DNA from: Streptomyces tuirus
GTDB lineage: Bacteria > Actinomycetota > Actinomycetes > Streptomycetales > Streptomycetaceae
Length of the DNA: 64,000 bases
Reading direction: 5' to 3'
Assembly (NCBI GenBank): GCA_018195615.1
Contig: JAGTPG010000001.1
Location: 310,001 to 374,000 of the forward strand
The notes below the pieces were generated by a model. The model had not been told where the DNA came from. It searched no databases and worked only from the letters and a program-made list of their open reading frames with translations. Each line of letters begins with the position of its first letter. The first letter of the stretch is position 1. Shown piece by piece: positions 19,803-28,307 of the stretch. Position numbers and translations under genes: made by a program.

Positions 19803-20849
19803 GTGACGGGAAAGCGGTCGCCGGCCCGCCGGCCGACCATGAAGGACATCGCCCGGCGGGCCGGGGTATCCGAGAGCGCGGTGTCCTTCGCGCTCAACGG
19901 CAGGCCGGGGGTCTCCGAGGTGACCCGGGACCGGGTGCGGCGGGTCGCCGAGCAGCTGGGCTGGCGGCCCAGCACGGCGGCGCGTGCCCTGTCCGGGGAG
20001 GGAGCGGCGACGGTCGGTTTCGTGCTGGCGCGTCCGGCGGGCACGCTGGGTGTGGACTCGTTCTTCCTGCAGCTGGTCTCGGGCATCCAGGAGGTACTGG
20101 CCGAGCGTCATCTCGGCCTGCTGTTCCAGATCGCCGAGGACATCGACGACGAGTGCGCGGTCTACCGGCGGTGGTGGGCCGAGCACCGGGTGGACGGGGT
20201 GCTGGTGGTCGACCCGCGCACCGACGACCCCCGGCCCGGGCTGCTCGACGAACTCGGGCTGCCCGCCGTGGTGATCGGCGGAGCGCCGGACGAGCGGCAT
20301 CCGGGTCTTTCGACGGTGTGGGCGGACGACGCGGGCGCGATGGCGGCGGTGGTGGACGGGCTGTACGCGCTCGGCCATCGCCGGATCGCACACATCGCCG
20401 GGCTGCCCGGGCTGGCGCACACGGAGCGCCGGATCCGCACGCTGCGTGCGGAGGCCGAGCGGCGGGGCCTGTCCGAGGTGCAGTCGGTGCCGACCGACTA
20501 CTCGGACGAGGCCGGCGCGGCCGTCACCCGTCGTGTCCTGCACGGCCCGGCCGCCCCGACGGCCCTGATCTACGACAACGACGTGATGGCCGTCGCCGGG
20601 GTCGCCGCCGCGACCGAGCTCGGCTTCACGGTACCGGCGGACGTGTCGGTGGTGGCCTGGGAGGACTCCGCCCTCTGCCGCCTGGTCAAGCCGTGGCTGT
20701 CCGCGCTGTCCCGCGACAGCGTCGAGTTCGGCCGCACGGCGGCCCGGGAACTGACCGCCCTGCTGGACGGTGGCCCGGCGCGGACGGTGCGGGTGCCGGT
20801 GCCGGGGCTGATCGAGCGGGACAGCACCGGGGTGGCCCGGGCGGTGTGA
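19803..20849 (+). CDS. LacI-family transcriptional regulator of the glycan-uptake operon
   Basis: About 348 residues from GTG 19803 (GGAGAG just upstream); an in-frame GTG at 19779 is less likely because it would lie beside operator O3 and lacks a ribosome site. N-terminal HTH MKDIARRAGVSESAVSFALN and hinge STAARALSG are canonical LacI; the sugar-binding core has GVDSFFLQLVSGIQEVL, RVDGVLVVDPR and LIYDNDVMAVAGVAAA. Divergent from the binding-protein gene with three similar palindromes between them. Expected to be a repressor released by a mannose- or GlcNAc-containing oligosaccharide; ligand unknown. Confidence 0.9.
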   Translation: MTGKRSPARRPTMKDIARRAGVSESAVSFALNGRPGVSEVTRDRVRRVAEQLGWRPSTAARALSGEGAATVGFVLARPAGTLGVDSFFLQLVSGIQEVLAERHLGLLFQIAEDIDDECAVYRRWWAEHRVDGVLVVDPRTDDPRPGLLDELGLPAVVIGGAPDERHPGLSTVWADDAGAMAAVVDGLYALGHRRIAHIAGLPGLAHTERRIRTLRAEAERRGLSEVQSVPTDYSDEAGAAVTRRVLHGPAAPTALIYDNDVMAVAGVAAATELGFTVPADVSVVAWEDSALCRLVKPWLSALSRDSVEFGRTAARELTALLDGGPARTVRVPVPGLIERDSTGVARAV

Positions 20850-21011
20850 AGGCCGGGCTGTGACGGACGGCCGGACCTCGTCCGCCGGGGCCGGATCCCT
20901 CGACCGCCGCACGATTCGAGGGCGGTGACCGAGATCCAGCACGGCACCGCGGACGACGCCTGCCCCTCGCATGGTCACGCGAGGCCGCTGCCGCGTTCGA
21001 GAAGGCCGCCG

Positions 21012-22547
21012 TCAGACCCGGGACCGGTACAGCCCGAACTCCGCGATGCGCACGGCACCTCGCGCCCCGGTCACCCGGGCCCGCCACCGCCGGGCCCGCA
21101 CGGCGGCGGGCAGCAGCAGGATCCGGCTCGCGCCGATCACCCCGGCCCGGCTCACCTCCGTCCAGCCGCCGTCGACGTACGCCTCCACCACGAAGCTCTC
21201 CACCTGCTGGCCGTGCCGGATGTCCTCCCCCAGCCGTACTCGGTCCACCTCCCGGTCCCGGCCGAGGTCGACGGTGACCCGGCCGGGCGAGGTCACGGTC
21301 CGGGCGCCGCGCGTCAGGTCCTCGGGCAGTTCCCGGTCGATCCGCTCGCGGAACTCCCGCAGTCGCCTCACGTCGGCGGCGGGCAGCGACCCGTCCGTGT
21401 CCGGCGGGACGTTGAGGAGCAGCACCGAGTTGCGGCCGACGGACCGGAAGTAGATGTCGGTCAACTGCTCGACGCCCTTCGGCTGCTGGTCGGCGTGGTA
21501 GAACCAGCCGTCCCGGATCGACACGTCGCACTCGGCGGGCCACCACTGGAGGTGGTCCGCCACCGGCCGGGCCGCGACCAGCGCGTCCCGGCTGCCCATG
21601 TCGGGGGCGTCGTAGGAGAGCGCGTAGTCGGTCCGCCCGTAGGCCTTCTCCTGTACGGGTACGACGCTCCACTCGTCCTCACGGGCCAGCCCGCCCTCGT
21701 TGCCGACCCAGCGCACGTCCGGCCCGGTCACGGCGACGACGGCGTCCGGGGCGAGCGACCGGACGAGGGCGTACCAGCTGTCCCAGTCGTACTTCTCGAC
21801 CTTGTCCGGTGGAATGTGCCCCTGCGCCCCGTCGAACCACACCTCGTCGACCGGCCCGTACTCGGTGAGCACCTCGTAGAGCTGGTTGAGCATGTGGGCG
21901 CCGTAGTCGGTGGCGGGGAGGGTGTACGAGCGGGACGGTGTGCGGTCGTCGCCGTCGACGGGCGTGGGGACGGTACGCGGGGAGCGGGCGCTGCCGTTGG
22001 CGTACACGCCGTGCAGATACTGGTTCTCGTCGGCGGGCGAGATGTAGACGCCGACCTTGATGCCGTGGCGCCGCATGGAGTCGGCGAAATCCCTCAGGAC
22101 GTCACCCCGGCCGTCGCGCCAGCTGCTCGACGCCACCGTGTGGCCGGTGTAGCGGGAGGGGTAGAGGACGAAGCCGTCGTGGTGCTTGACGGTGAGGATG
22201 GCGAGCTTGAAGCCGCCGTCGCGCAGGGCGCGGGCCCACTGGTCGGTGTCGAGGCCGGTGGGCTGGAAGACGTCCGGGTCCTCGTCGCCGGTGCCCCATT
22301 CGAGGCCGGTGAAGGTGTTCACGCCGAAGTGCAGGAACGCGGTGCGCTCCAGGCGCTGCCAGGCGATCTGCTGTGCGGTGGGGCGGACCTGGGAGGCCTT
22401 GCGGACGAGGTCCTCCGGGGTGTCGTCGGGGCTCACGGGGATGCGCGAGCGGGAGCCCTGGGGCGCGGCCGGTGCGGGTGCCGTCAGGCCGGCCGTCGCG
22501 GCGAGTGCGGTGGCCGAGGCGAGGAACAGGCGTCGGGATACGGCCAT
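21012..22547 (-). CDS. GH29 alpha-L-fucosidase, secreted
   Basis: 511 residues and intact. Tat-type signal MAVSRRLFLASATALAATAG with an APAA cleavage region. GH29 hallmarks: FLHFGVNTFTGLEWG, LTVKHHDGF, and the nucleophile Asp in VDEVWFDGAQG; C-terminal beta-sandwich with a discoidin-like end (VTVDLGRDREVDRVRLGEDI). It removes alpha-linked L-fucose outside the cell. The overall form resembles the GH29-B (alpha-1,3/1,4) branch, but that is tentative. Twelve bases after the GH20 gene, so co-transcribed with it. It would feed the L-fucose operon at 1-7 kb. Confidence 0.88.
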   Translation of the reverse strand: MAVSRRLFLASATALAATAGLTAPAPAAPQGSRSRIPVSPDDTPEDLVRKASQVRPTAQQIAWQRLERTAFLHFGVNTFTGLEWGTGDEDPDVFQPTGLDTDQWARALRDGGFKLAILTVKHHDGFVLYPSRYTGHTVASSSWRDGRGDVLRDFADSMRRHGIKVGVYISPADENQYLHGVYANGSARSPRTVPTPVDGDDRTPSRSYTLPATDYGAHMLNQLYEVLTEYGPVDEVWFDGAQGHIPPDKVEKYDWDSWYALVRSLAPDAVVAVTGPDVRWVGNEGGLAREDEWSVVPVQEKAYGRTDYALSYDAPDMGSRDALVAARPVADHLQWWPAECDVSIRDGWFYHADQQPKGVEQLTDIYFRSVGRNSVLLLNVPPDTDGSLPAADVRRLREFRERIDRELPEDLTRGARTVTSPGRVTVDLGRDREVDRVRLGEDIRHGQQVESFVVEAYVDGGWTEVSRAGVIGASRILLLPAAVRARRWRARVTGARGAVRIAEFGLYRSRV

Positions 22548-22559
22548 GGCGATGACTCC

Positions 22560-24406
22560 TCAGGTCAGATGCCAGACGGCGGGGGTGCGCTGGTCGGGCG
22601 GGTACTGCGCGAGCCGGCCGTCGTCCGTCACGCTCACCGTCATGCGGGTGATGGCGTTGACGAGGTGGTAGCCGCCGGCCCCACCGGGTCCAGTTCCCAG
22701 CGCTGCAGGGTGTTGGCGGGATCGCAGGCCTGCGGGCCCGGTTCCACGCCCGGTTGGAGCGGCACGTTGAGTGTGAGCTTTCCGCCGCGCACCTCCAGGC
22801 AGCCGTCGGCGGTCCGCAGGGTCGCGTAGCCGTCGGCCGTGCGCTGGACGGTGGCGGTGAAGGACCGGCCGGACGTCTTGAAGGTGTACGTTCCGTCCGC
22901 CACCGGCGCTCGGGTCAGGTCCCGCCATCCGGGTGCGTGCCCCACCACCGACCCACGCGCGGTGAACCCGGCGTACGTGGCGTCGGGGTGCGGGTCGCCC
23001 CAGGTGGCCTGCGCGATGTGCCGCAGGGCGGGCCACAGGGCGACGGCCACCTCGTTCTCCGTCTCCCCGCGTCCGTTGTCGGGCCAGAGGCTGATCTTCG
23101 CGCCGGTGATGCCGTCGGCGGAGGTGAGCTTCTCGCCCTCGAAGCTCCGGGGGTCCCAGCTCTGGTCGTAGAGCCCCTTGGTGTCGCTGTGGAAGCCGCC
23201 CCGGACGAGGTAGAGCGCGTACGCCGCGTTCATCAGCGTGTGGCCCTGGGCGATGAGCCGGCTGGGCTTGACCGCCACGTTCAGCCAGTGCTCGACGGTC
23301 GTTCCGGCCGCGACCGGCACGGTGTTGGCCCCGGTGAGCCCGTCGTTCCAGATGCGCAGCCGCTTGCCCTTGCCCGCCGCGTGGGCGTGGACGCGGTTGA
23401 CGAAGTCGACGAACGCGTCCTGGGGCGTGGCGTCGGGGCCGTACCTCTCCCGCGCGTACTCCAGCACCTGCGGGTACTTGGCGAAGTCGGAGCCGAGCAT
23501 GTACTCGTCGGCGCCCATGTGCCACTCCCGTGCCGGGAAGACCTGGGCGTACTCGTCCATCAGGCTCGTGTAGTAGGCGAAGGCCTCGGGTCGTGTGATG
23601 TCCAGCCGCGAGGGCTGCTTGTCGCCGTCCACGTCGGTGAGCTGGAGGTCGGGGCGGTTCTCGATCCACGGGTCCATGTGGCCCGGGGAGTTGATCTCGG
23701 GGATGATCTCGACGTGGTACTTCTCGCCGAGGGCGACGAGACGGCGGATCTCGTCCTTGGTGTAGTAGCCCCAGGTGTTGGCCTCGGGATGGGTGTCGCT
23801 CTTCACCTTCAGTTCGAGGAGCAGCTGGTTGAGCTTGTGGTAGGCCATCTCGCGCACCAGGTTCTCCAGCCAGGGCAGCGAGACGTGGATGTAGCAGGCG
23901 CAGACGCCGACGCCCCGTTCCTCGTAGCGCGGGACGTCGACGGTGCGTCCGGCGGGGACGCGGTCGCCCTGTGCCAGGAGCTGGAGGAGGGTGCGGGTGC
24001 CGTAGAAGGCGCCGGCCTCGGTCGCGCCGGTCACCGACAGCCGCCGGCCCACGTGGAGTTCGTAGCCCTCCGGGCCGAGCGAGGTGCTGTCCGGCCTGAT
24101 GTCGATGACGATGTCACCGGCCCGGGCTCCGCGCCCGACGACGGGGACCGTGCCGTGGCCGGCCGCCCGGAGGTCGGCGGCGAGGGTGCCGGCGACCCGG
24201 CGTTCGGCTCCGGTGCCGGCCACGAGCCGGGTGTCCCGGCCGTAGGAGTAACTGCCCGGTTCCGGGGACCAGTCGGTGAGTGCGGGCACGGTGACCGGTG
24301 TGGGCGGCGGTACCTCTCGGGCAACCGCCGGTGCCGGGGTGACGAGCAGCGTCAGCGCCGCCAGGACTCCGGCCCACCGCACCCGCCGTCTACTGCGCTC
24401 AGTCAT
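22560..24406 (-). CDS. GH20 beta-N-acetylhexosaminidase or lacto-N-biosidase, secreted, one apparent frameshift
   Basis: About 615 residues after restoring one G/C near 22680. ATG 24406 has GGGGAG upstream. Signal peptide RRVRWAGVLAALTLLVTPAP, GH20b-like N-domain, then the catalytic barrel with the Asp-Glu pair in EWHMGADEYM and the block EIIPEINSPGHMDPW. The C-terminal 120 residues look like a beta-rich carbohydrate-binding module ending LQRWELDPVG. It removes terminal HexNAc from glycans. Some GH20 enzymes of this length and architecture are lacto-N-biosidases, a known Streptomyces activity, so the exact product is uncertain. Confidence 0.85.
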
Positions 24407-24419
24407 ACGGCTCCCCATT

Positions 24420-24435
24420 CATCGGACGTCTGATG
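24420..24435. promoter_or_regulatory. Palindromic operator candidate upstream of the GH20-GH29 pair
   Basis: CATCGGACGTCTGATG is a 16-base inverted repeat centred on ACGT with one mismatched pair. It lies 14-29 bases before the GH20 start, overlapping where a repressor would block transcription or initiation. It does not resemble the LacI sites at 19.7 kb or the TGGTC sites at 7.2 kb, so a third regulator may act here. Confidence 0.55.
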
Positions 24436-24632
24436 ATTGAGCTGGCATCGGCAGCTGTCAATGGGGGCTGCACGCACGAAAGTTGAGCCATTGATCGGAG
24501 GTCCAAGGGCGCACTGCCGGTATCGAGACGCACTGAAGCGGTCAGCGACCTCGACGTGCGCCTTGGACCGGTGCACAGTTCTCCCTACGTACTCGCCAGT
24601 AAGCCCGTCCCTCCGCCACCCGAGGAGCCCCT

Positions 24633-25975
24633 GTGACCACCTGGGCCGGCCGCACCGCCGCCGAGATCTCCGCCGCCGTCCGCGAGAAGCGGGTCACCCC
24701 TCGCGAGGTGGTCGCCGAGCACCTCGACCGGATCGAGCGGCTCGACGGCCGTGTCGGGGCGTTCCGTACGGTGCGCGCCGATGCGGCCCTGGCGGAGGCC
24801 GACGAGGTGGCCGGGCGCGGCGACCTGGCCGAGCTGCCCCTGGCCGGGGTGCCCGTGGCGGTCAAGGACAACCTCGCCGTGTGCGGTGAGTCCACCCGCG
24901 TCGGCTCGGCCGCGACCCCGGACACACCGGCCGCGGCGGACCATGTGACGGTGGCCCGGCTGCGGGCGGCGGGCGCGGTGGTCGTGGGGCTGACGAACGT
25001 GCCGGAGCTGTGCGTCTTCGCCACCACGGACGGGGTGTTCGGCACGGCCCGCAACCCCTGGGACCCGACCCGTACGGCGGGCGGTTCGTCGGGCGGCAGT
25101 GCGGCGGCCGTCGCCGCCGGGATGGTGCCGATCGCCCTGGGCAACGACGGCATGGGCTCTCTGCGCATACCGGCCGCCAACTGCGGCCTCGTCACCATCA
25201 AGCCGGGTCAGGGGGTCGTCCCGACGGGCGTCGGTGACAGCAACTGGTTCGGCATGTCGGAGAACGGGCCGCTCGCCACCACCGTCGAGGACGCCCGGCT
25301 GATGCTCTCCGTCCTCGCGGGCGACGAGCCCGCCCCGCGCGCCGAACCCGGGCTTCTCAGCGTGGCCGTGTCGCTGCGCAGCCCGCTGGCCGGGGTCACC
25401 ATCAGCAGGCCGTACGCCGCGGCCGCCCGGGAGGCGGCCGGGGCGCTGCTGAAGGCGGGCCACCAGGTCCGGCGCGCCGACCCGCCCTACCCGATGTCGT
25501 TCGCCCTGACCTCGCTCGCCCACTGGACGGCGGGCACCGCCGCGGACGCCCAGCGGCTCGACCGCCGTCTCCTCACCAGACGCACCCGGGTGCACGCCGG
25601 GATCGGCCGGCCCTTCCTGGGCACGGTGCGCTCCGGGACGAGCCGGGCGCAACTGCGCCGACGGCTGGAGCCGTTCTTCACCGAGTACGACGTACTGCTC
25701 ACGCCCGCGCTCGCCCGCCGCTCCCGAAGGCGGGGCCTTGGCACGAGCGGGGCTGGCTGAGCAATCTGCTGGCGAACACGAACCACTCGCCGCTGACGCC
25801 CCCGTGGAACCTCACCGGCTGGCCCGCCATGTCGGTCCCCTGCGGAACTCTCCCCTCCGGCGCGCCCTGTGCCGTGCAGCTGGTGGGGCGCCCCGGCTCG
25901 GAGCAGCAACTCCTTGCGCTGGCCGAGCAGTTGCAGGAACGACTTCCCTGGCCGCGTACGGCGCCGATGAACTAG
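24633..25975 (+). CDS. Amidase (amidase-signature family), one apparent frameshift
   Basis: About 447 residues after restoring one C near 25726. GTG 24633 has GAGGAG upstream. Catalytic Ser-cisSer-Lys residues are placed by VAVKDNLAV (Lys) and the signature AGGSSGGSAAAVAAGMVPIA with LRIPAANCGLVTIKP. The C-terminal block NLTGWPAMSVPCGTLPSG appears only in the shifted frame. Family members hydrolyse varied amides (acylamides, indoleacetamide, peptide amides), and nothing nearby fixes the substrate. Divergent from the GH20 gene. Confidence 0.85.
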
Positions 25976-26180
25976 AGTCGGCCGGGTGACTGCCGGGTCG
26001 GCCGTAGGCCATGCACGAGTGAGGCGCCCGGCCTCGGCGTGAGCGCGGCGGGGCGACCCCGCCAGGGCCTCGTCGAGAGCCGGAGAGGGCACGCGCCCCG
26101 CCTCCCGTCTCCCTGTTCTCATCCCATGCGCCCCTTCGGCGCTTCACCACGGATCCCGACACCGGAGACAACTCACACCC

Positions 26181-26600
26181 ATGTCCCACGCACAGCACGC
26201 CCCGGAACTGCCCACCACCGTCGCCCACCTCAACCACACCGTCGTCTTCGCCTCCCATCGCCAACTGTCGGCGGAGTTCCTGGCGGCCGTCCTCGGGCTG
26301 GAGGTCGGTGCCCCCTTCGGCCCGTTCCTGCCGGTCGACCTCGGCAACGGCGTGACCCTCGACTACTACGAGAAGAGCGACGAGCCGGTCCAGCCGCAGC
26401 ACTACGCGTTCCTGGTGCCCGAGGAGCAGTTCGACACCATGATCGCCCGCCTGGAGGCGCTGGGCGTCACCTACTACGCCGACCCGAGCCATACCGAGCC
26501 GGGCCGGGTCAACGACCTCTTCGGCGGACGCGGCGCCTACTTCGACGACCCGGACGGGCACAATATGGAGATCATGACCCGGCCGTACGTCCGCCCCTGA
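26181..26600 (+). CDS. VOC-family protein (glyoxalase/dioxygenase fold)
   Basis: 139 residues. Two beta-alpha-beta-beta-beta repeats, with metal-ligand-type residues His in AHLNHTVVFA, Glu/Tyr in LDYYEK, and His/Glu in FDDPDGHNMEIMTRP. Ends 12 bases from the convergent GNAT gene. Cytoplasmic; a lyase, dioxygenase or resistance role cannot be told apart from sequence. Confidence 0.8.
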   Translation: MSHAQHAPELPTTVAHLNHTVVFASHRQLSAEFLAAVLGLEVGAPFGPFLPVDLGNGVTLDYYEKSDEPVQPQHYAFLVPEEQFDTMIARLEALGVTYYADPSHTEPGRVNDLFGGRGAYFDDPDGHNMEIMTRPYVRP

Positions 26601-26612
26601 CGAACGACCGCT

Positions 26613-27095
26613 CTAGAGCGCCCGGTACATGATGTGCAGCCCCACCAGGCCGTGCCGGGGATGCTCGAACGCGTCGGGCACCGTGCCGAGGATCGTGAAA
26701 CCCAGGGAGGTCCACAGTTTCACGGCCGGGTTGGTCTCGACGACGGCGTTGAACACCATGCCCCGGTAACCGGCGGCCCTGGCCTCGGTCAGCAGGTGTT
26801 CGGCGAGGGCGCGGCCGTGGCCCCGGCCGCCCTGGTCGGGGTCGACCATGAAGCCGGCGTTGGCGATGCGGGCGGCGGGGCCGCCGTAGTTGGGGGTGAG
26901 GTAGGCGGAGGCGACGACGGTACCGCTGTCGTCCTCGACGACGTAGACGCGTTTCGCCGGATTCATCCACAGGACCCGGGCCTCCTCCTCGGAGGTGCCC
27001 GGGTCCCATGCGTAGGTCTCACCCGCGGCGACGATGCGGCGCCAGAACGGCCAGATGCGCGGCCAGTCGCCCGGCGTGGCTTCCCTGATCAGCAT
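26613..27095 (-). CDS. GNAT-family N-acetyltransferase (phosphinothricin-acetyltransferase-like)
   Basis: 160 residues. Acetyl-CoA-binding motif A is seen in GFMVDPDQGGRGHGRALAEHLL, followed by GYRGMVFNAVVETNPAVKLWTSLGFTI in two parts typical of GNAT proteins that act on small amino compounds. ATG 27095 (MLIREATPGDWPRIW) marks the domain start; the open frame upstream is antisense to nothing and overlaps the next small gene. Substrate unknown. Confidence 0.83.
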   Translation of the reverse strand: MLIREATPGDWPRIWPFWRRIVAAGETYAWDPGTSEEEARVLWMNPAKRVYVVEDDSGTVVASAYLTPNYGGPAARIANAGFMVDPDQGGRGHGRALAEHLLTEARAAGYRGMVFNAVVETNPAVKLWTSLGFTILGTVPDAFEHPRHGLVGLHIMYRAL

Positions 27096-27151
27096 GACTG
27101 CGAGTCCGGCACGCTCATGCGCTCGGCGATCGCGGAAATGTCCAGTCCGCC

Positions 27152-27325
27152 TCAGTCGACGCTCGGCAGGATGTGGGGCTCGGCGAGGTCCTCCTCGTAG
27201 CCCGCGAGGCGGATCGGGGCCGACCGGGCCCACACGTCGAGGCTGCCGAGTTCGTCGGACCGCCGGCCCTTGCGCTCGGAACGTTCCTTGGGGCGTTGGT
27301 CGCTCTTCGTCTTCTCCGGTGTCAC
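27152..27325 (-). CDS. Small conserved-looking protein of unknown function (57 aa)
   Basis: A short gene starting GTG at 27325 with a strong ribosome site AAGGAG six bases upstream, ending TGA at 27152. The protein begins MTPEKTKSDQRPKERSERK, is strongly charged in its first third, and ends with a more hydrophobic tail SAPIRLAGYEEDLAEPHILP. No membrane segment, Cys pair or known motif. Upstream of the GNAT gene on the same strand, 56 bases away, so possibly co-transcribed. I do not recognise a function; the ribosome site and codon use support it being real. Confidence 0.6.
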   Translation of the reverse strand: MTPEKTKSDQRPKERSERKGRRSDELGSLDVWARSAPIRLAGYEEDLAEPHILPSVD

Positions 27326-27772
27326 CGCGCACTCCTTATGTGTCGGTCACCCTCGGGACGTGTGCGCCGGCCTGCTGCGCCTGACGCCCGCTCGGGTCTG
27401 GTACCTCATGCAGTTCGGACGCGGTGGCGCCGGTAACTCGCGGAGCGCAGACAGTGGTGAACCGGCTCGTCCCATGACGGACCGTGGGTGTGGGTCCCGT
27501 GCTGCTGTCCGTCGGCCCAGATTAACCAAATGAGCGGGCCCCCGCTCGATGGGGCTGAAAACTAGCGGTAACAATCGCGCGTCATCTGGTGTTCAACTCG
27601 GGTTTCCACCCCGATTTGTCTGGTGAAAGCCGTTTTGTGGATCACTCGAACGGAGGAGGCCCGCGACGGCGCTTTCGAGTCGGTTGCGCAGTTCAAGTGC
27701 CGTTGGCTGAGTCGAAAGCTCGCCATGATCTGGTGCCGTACGGCAACGGCTGTCTCGCTGGAGGACTGACGC
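27326..27772. other. 447-base intergenic region
   Basis: Divergent space between the 57-residue gene and the HD-like gene. Part of it (27,520-27,640) is clearly less GC-rich than its surroundings, as expected for promoters. A plus-strand frame from 27589 is open but overlaps the HD-like gene and has no ribosome site. No hairpin or convincing RNA gene was seen. Confidence 0.4.
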
Positions 27773-28225
27773 ATGGAGCTGCGCAGCGTCGAGGAGCTGA
27801 TGGATCTGCTGTACGCCTGCCGGGGCACCAGGGACGTCCCGGACAGCGACCGCCCGCCGGTCGACCCACATGATCACGCGCTGCGGACCGCCGCGCTGCT
27901 GCGCCGGGGCCGCCCGGCCGACAAGGAGCTCCAGGTGGCGGGGCTGGTGCTGCCGGTCGGCAGGCTGCTGTGGCCCGGCGACCCGGCAGGGCGCGCCGGG
28001 CAGTCCGCCGACGCGGTGCGTGCCCTGCTGGGCGAGCGGGTCTCCCACCTCGTGCGTCGCTGCCCGTGCCGGGACACTCCGGCCGACGACGACCTCCTCG
28101 CCCTGCGCCAGGCGACCGAGGAGGGCCGCACAGCCGGGTTCGACGCGGGGGTCCTGGAGGACTGGCGGACGGTGCTGGAACTGGTGGCGGCACGCCATTC
28201 CCGCCGCCTCGGGGCTGTCGACTGA
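27773..28225 (+). CDS. Degenerate HD-domain protein (PhnZ/inositol-oxygenase-like fold)
   Basis: 150 residues, ATG with GGAGG eight bases upstream. The pattern HALRTAALLRRGRPADKELQ then VAGLVLPVGRLLWPG matches the Q/H...A...DE...AALLHDVGHLL layout of PhnZ-type HD proteins. The defining His-Asp pair is replaced by Leu-Pro (LPVG). The metal site is therefore probably lost and the protein is more likely a binding or regulatory relative than an enzyme. It stands alone, convergent with the zinc-ribbon SDR. Confidence 0.62.
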   Translation: MELRSVEELMDLLYACRGTRDVPDSDRPPVDPHDHALRTAALLRRGRPADKELQVAGLVLPVGRLLWPGDPAGRAGQSADAVRALLGERVSHLVRRCPCRDTPADDDLLALRQATEEGRTAGFDAGVLEDWRTVLELVAARHSRRLGAVD

Positions 28226-28307
28226 CGGCGCATCACGCGCAGTGACCATGACGCCCGGGGCGCGAGGAACCGCGCGACCAGCCCCACGCACCCCGCAGTT
28301 GAAGCCC

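Noticed and set aside
20850..21011. Terminator or small gene between LacI and GH29
   Set aside because: Only short imperfect inverted repeats (CGGACG/CGTCCG) are present, common in such GC-rich DNA.
26600..26640. Terminator at GCTCTAGAGC between VOC and GNAT genes
   Set aside because: The palindrome has no loop and only five pairs per arm; too weak to call.
27152..27325. RiPP (lanthipeptide or lasso) precursor
   Set aside because: No Cys/Ser/Thr-rich core, no leader motif and no modifying enzymes nearby; the neighbours are a GNAT protein and an HD-like protein.
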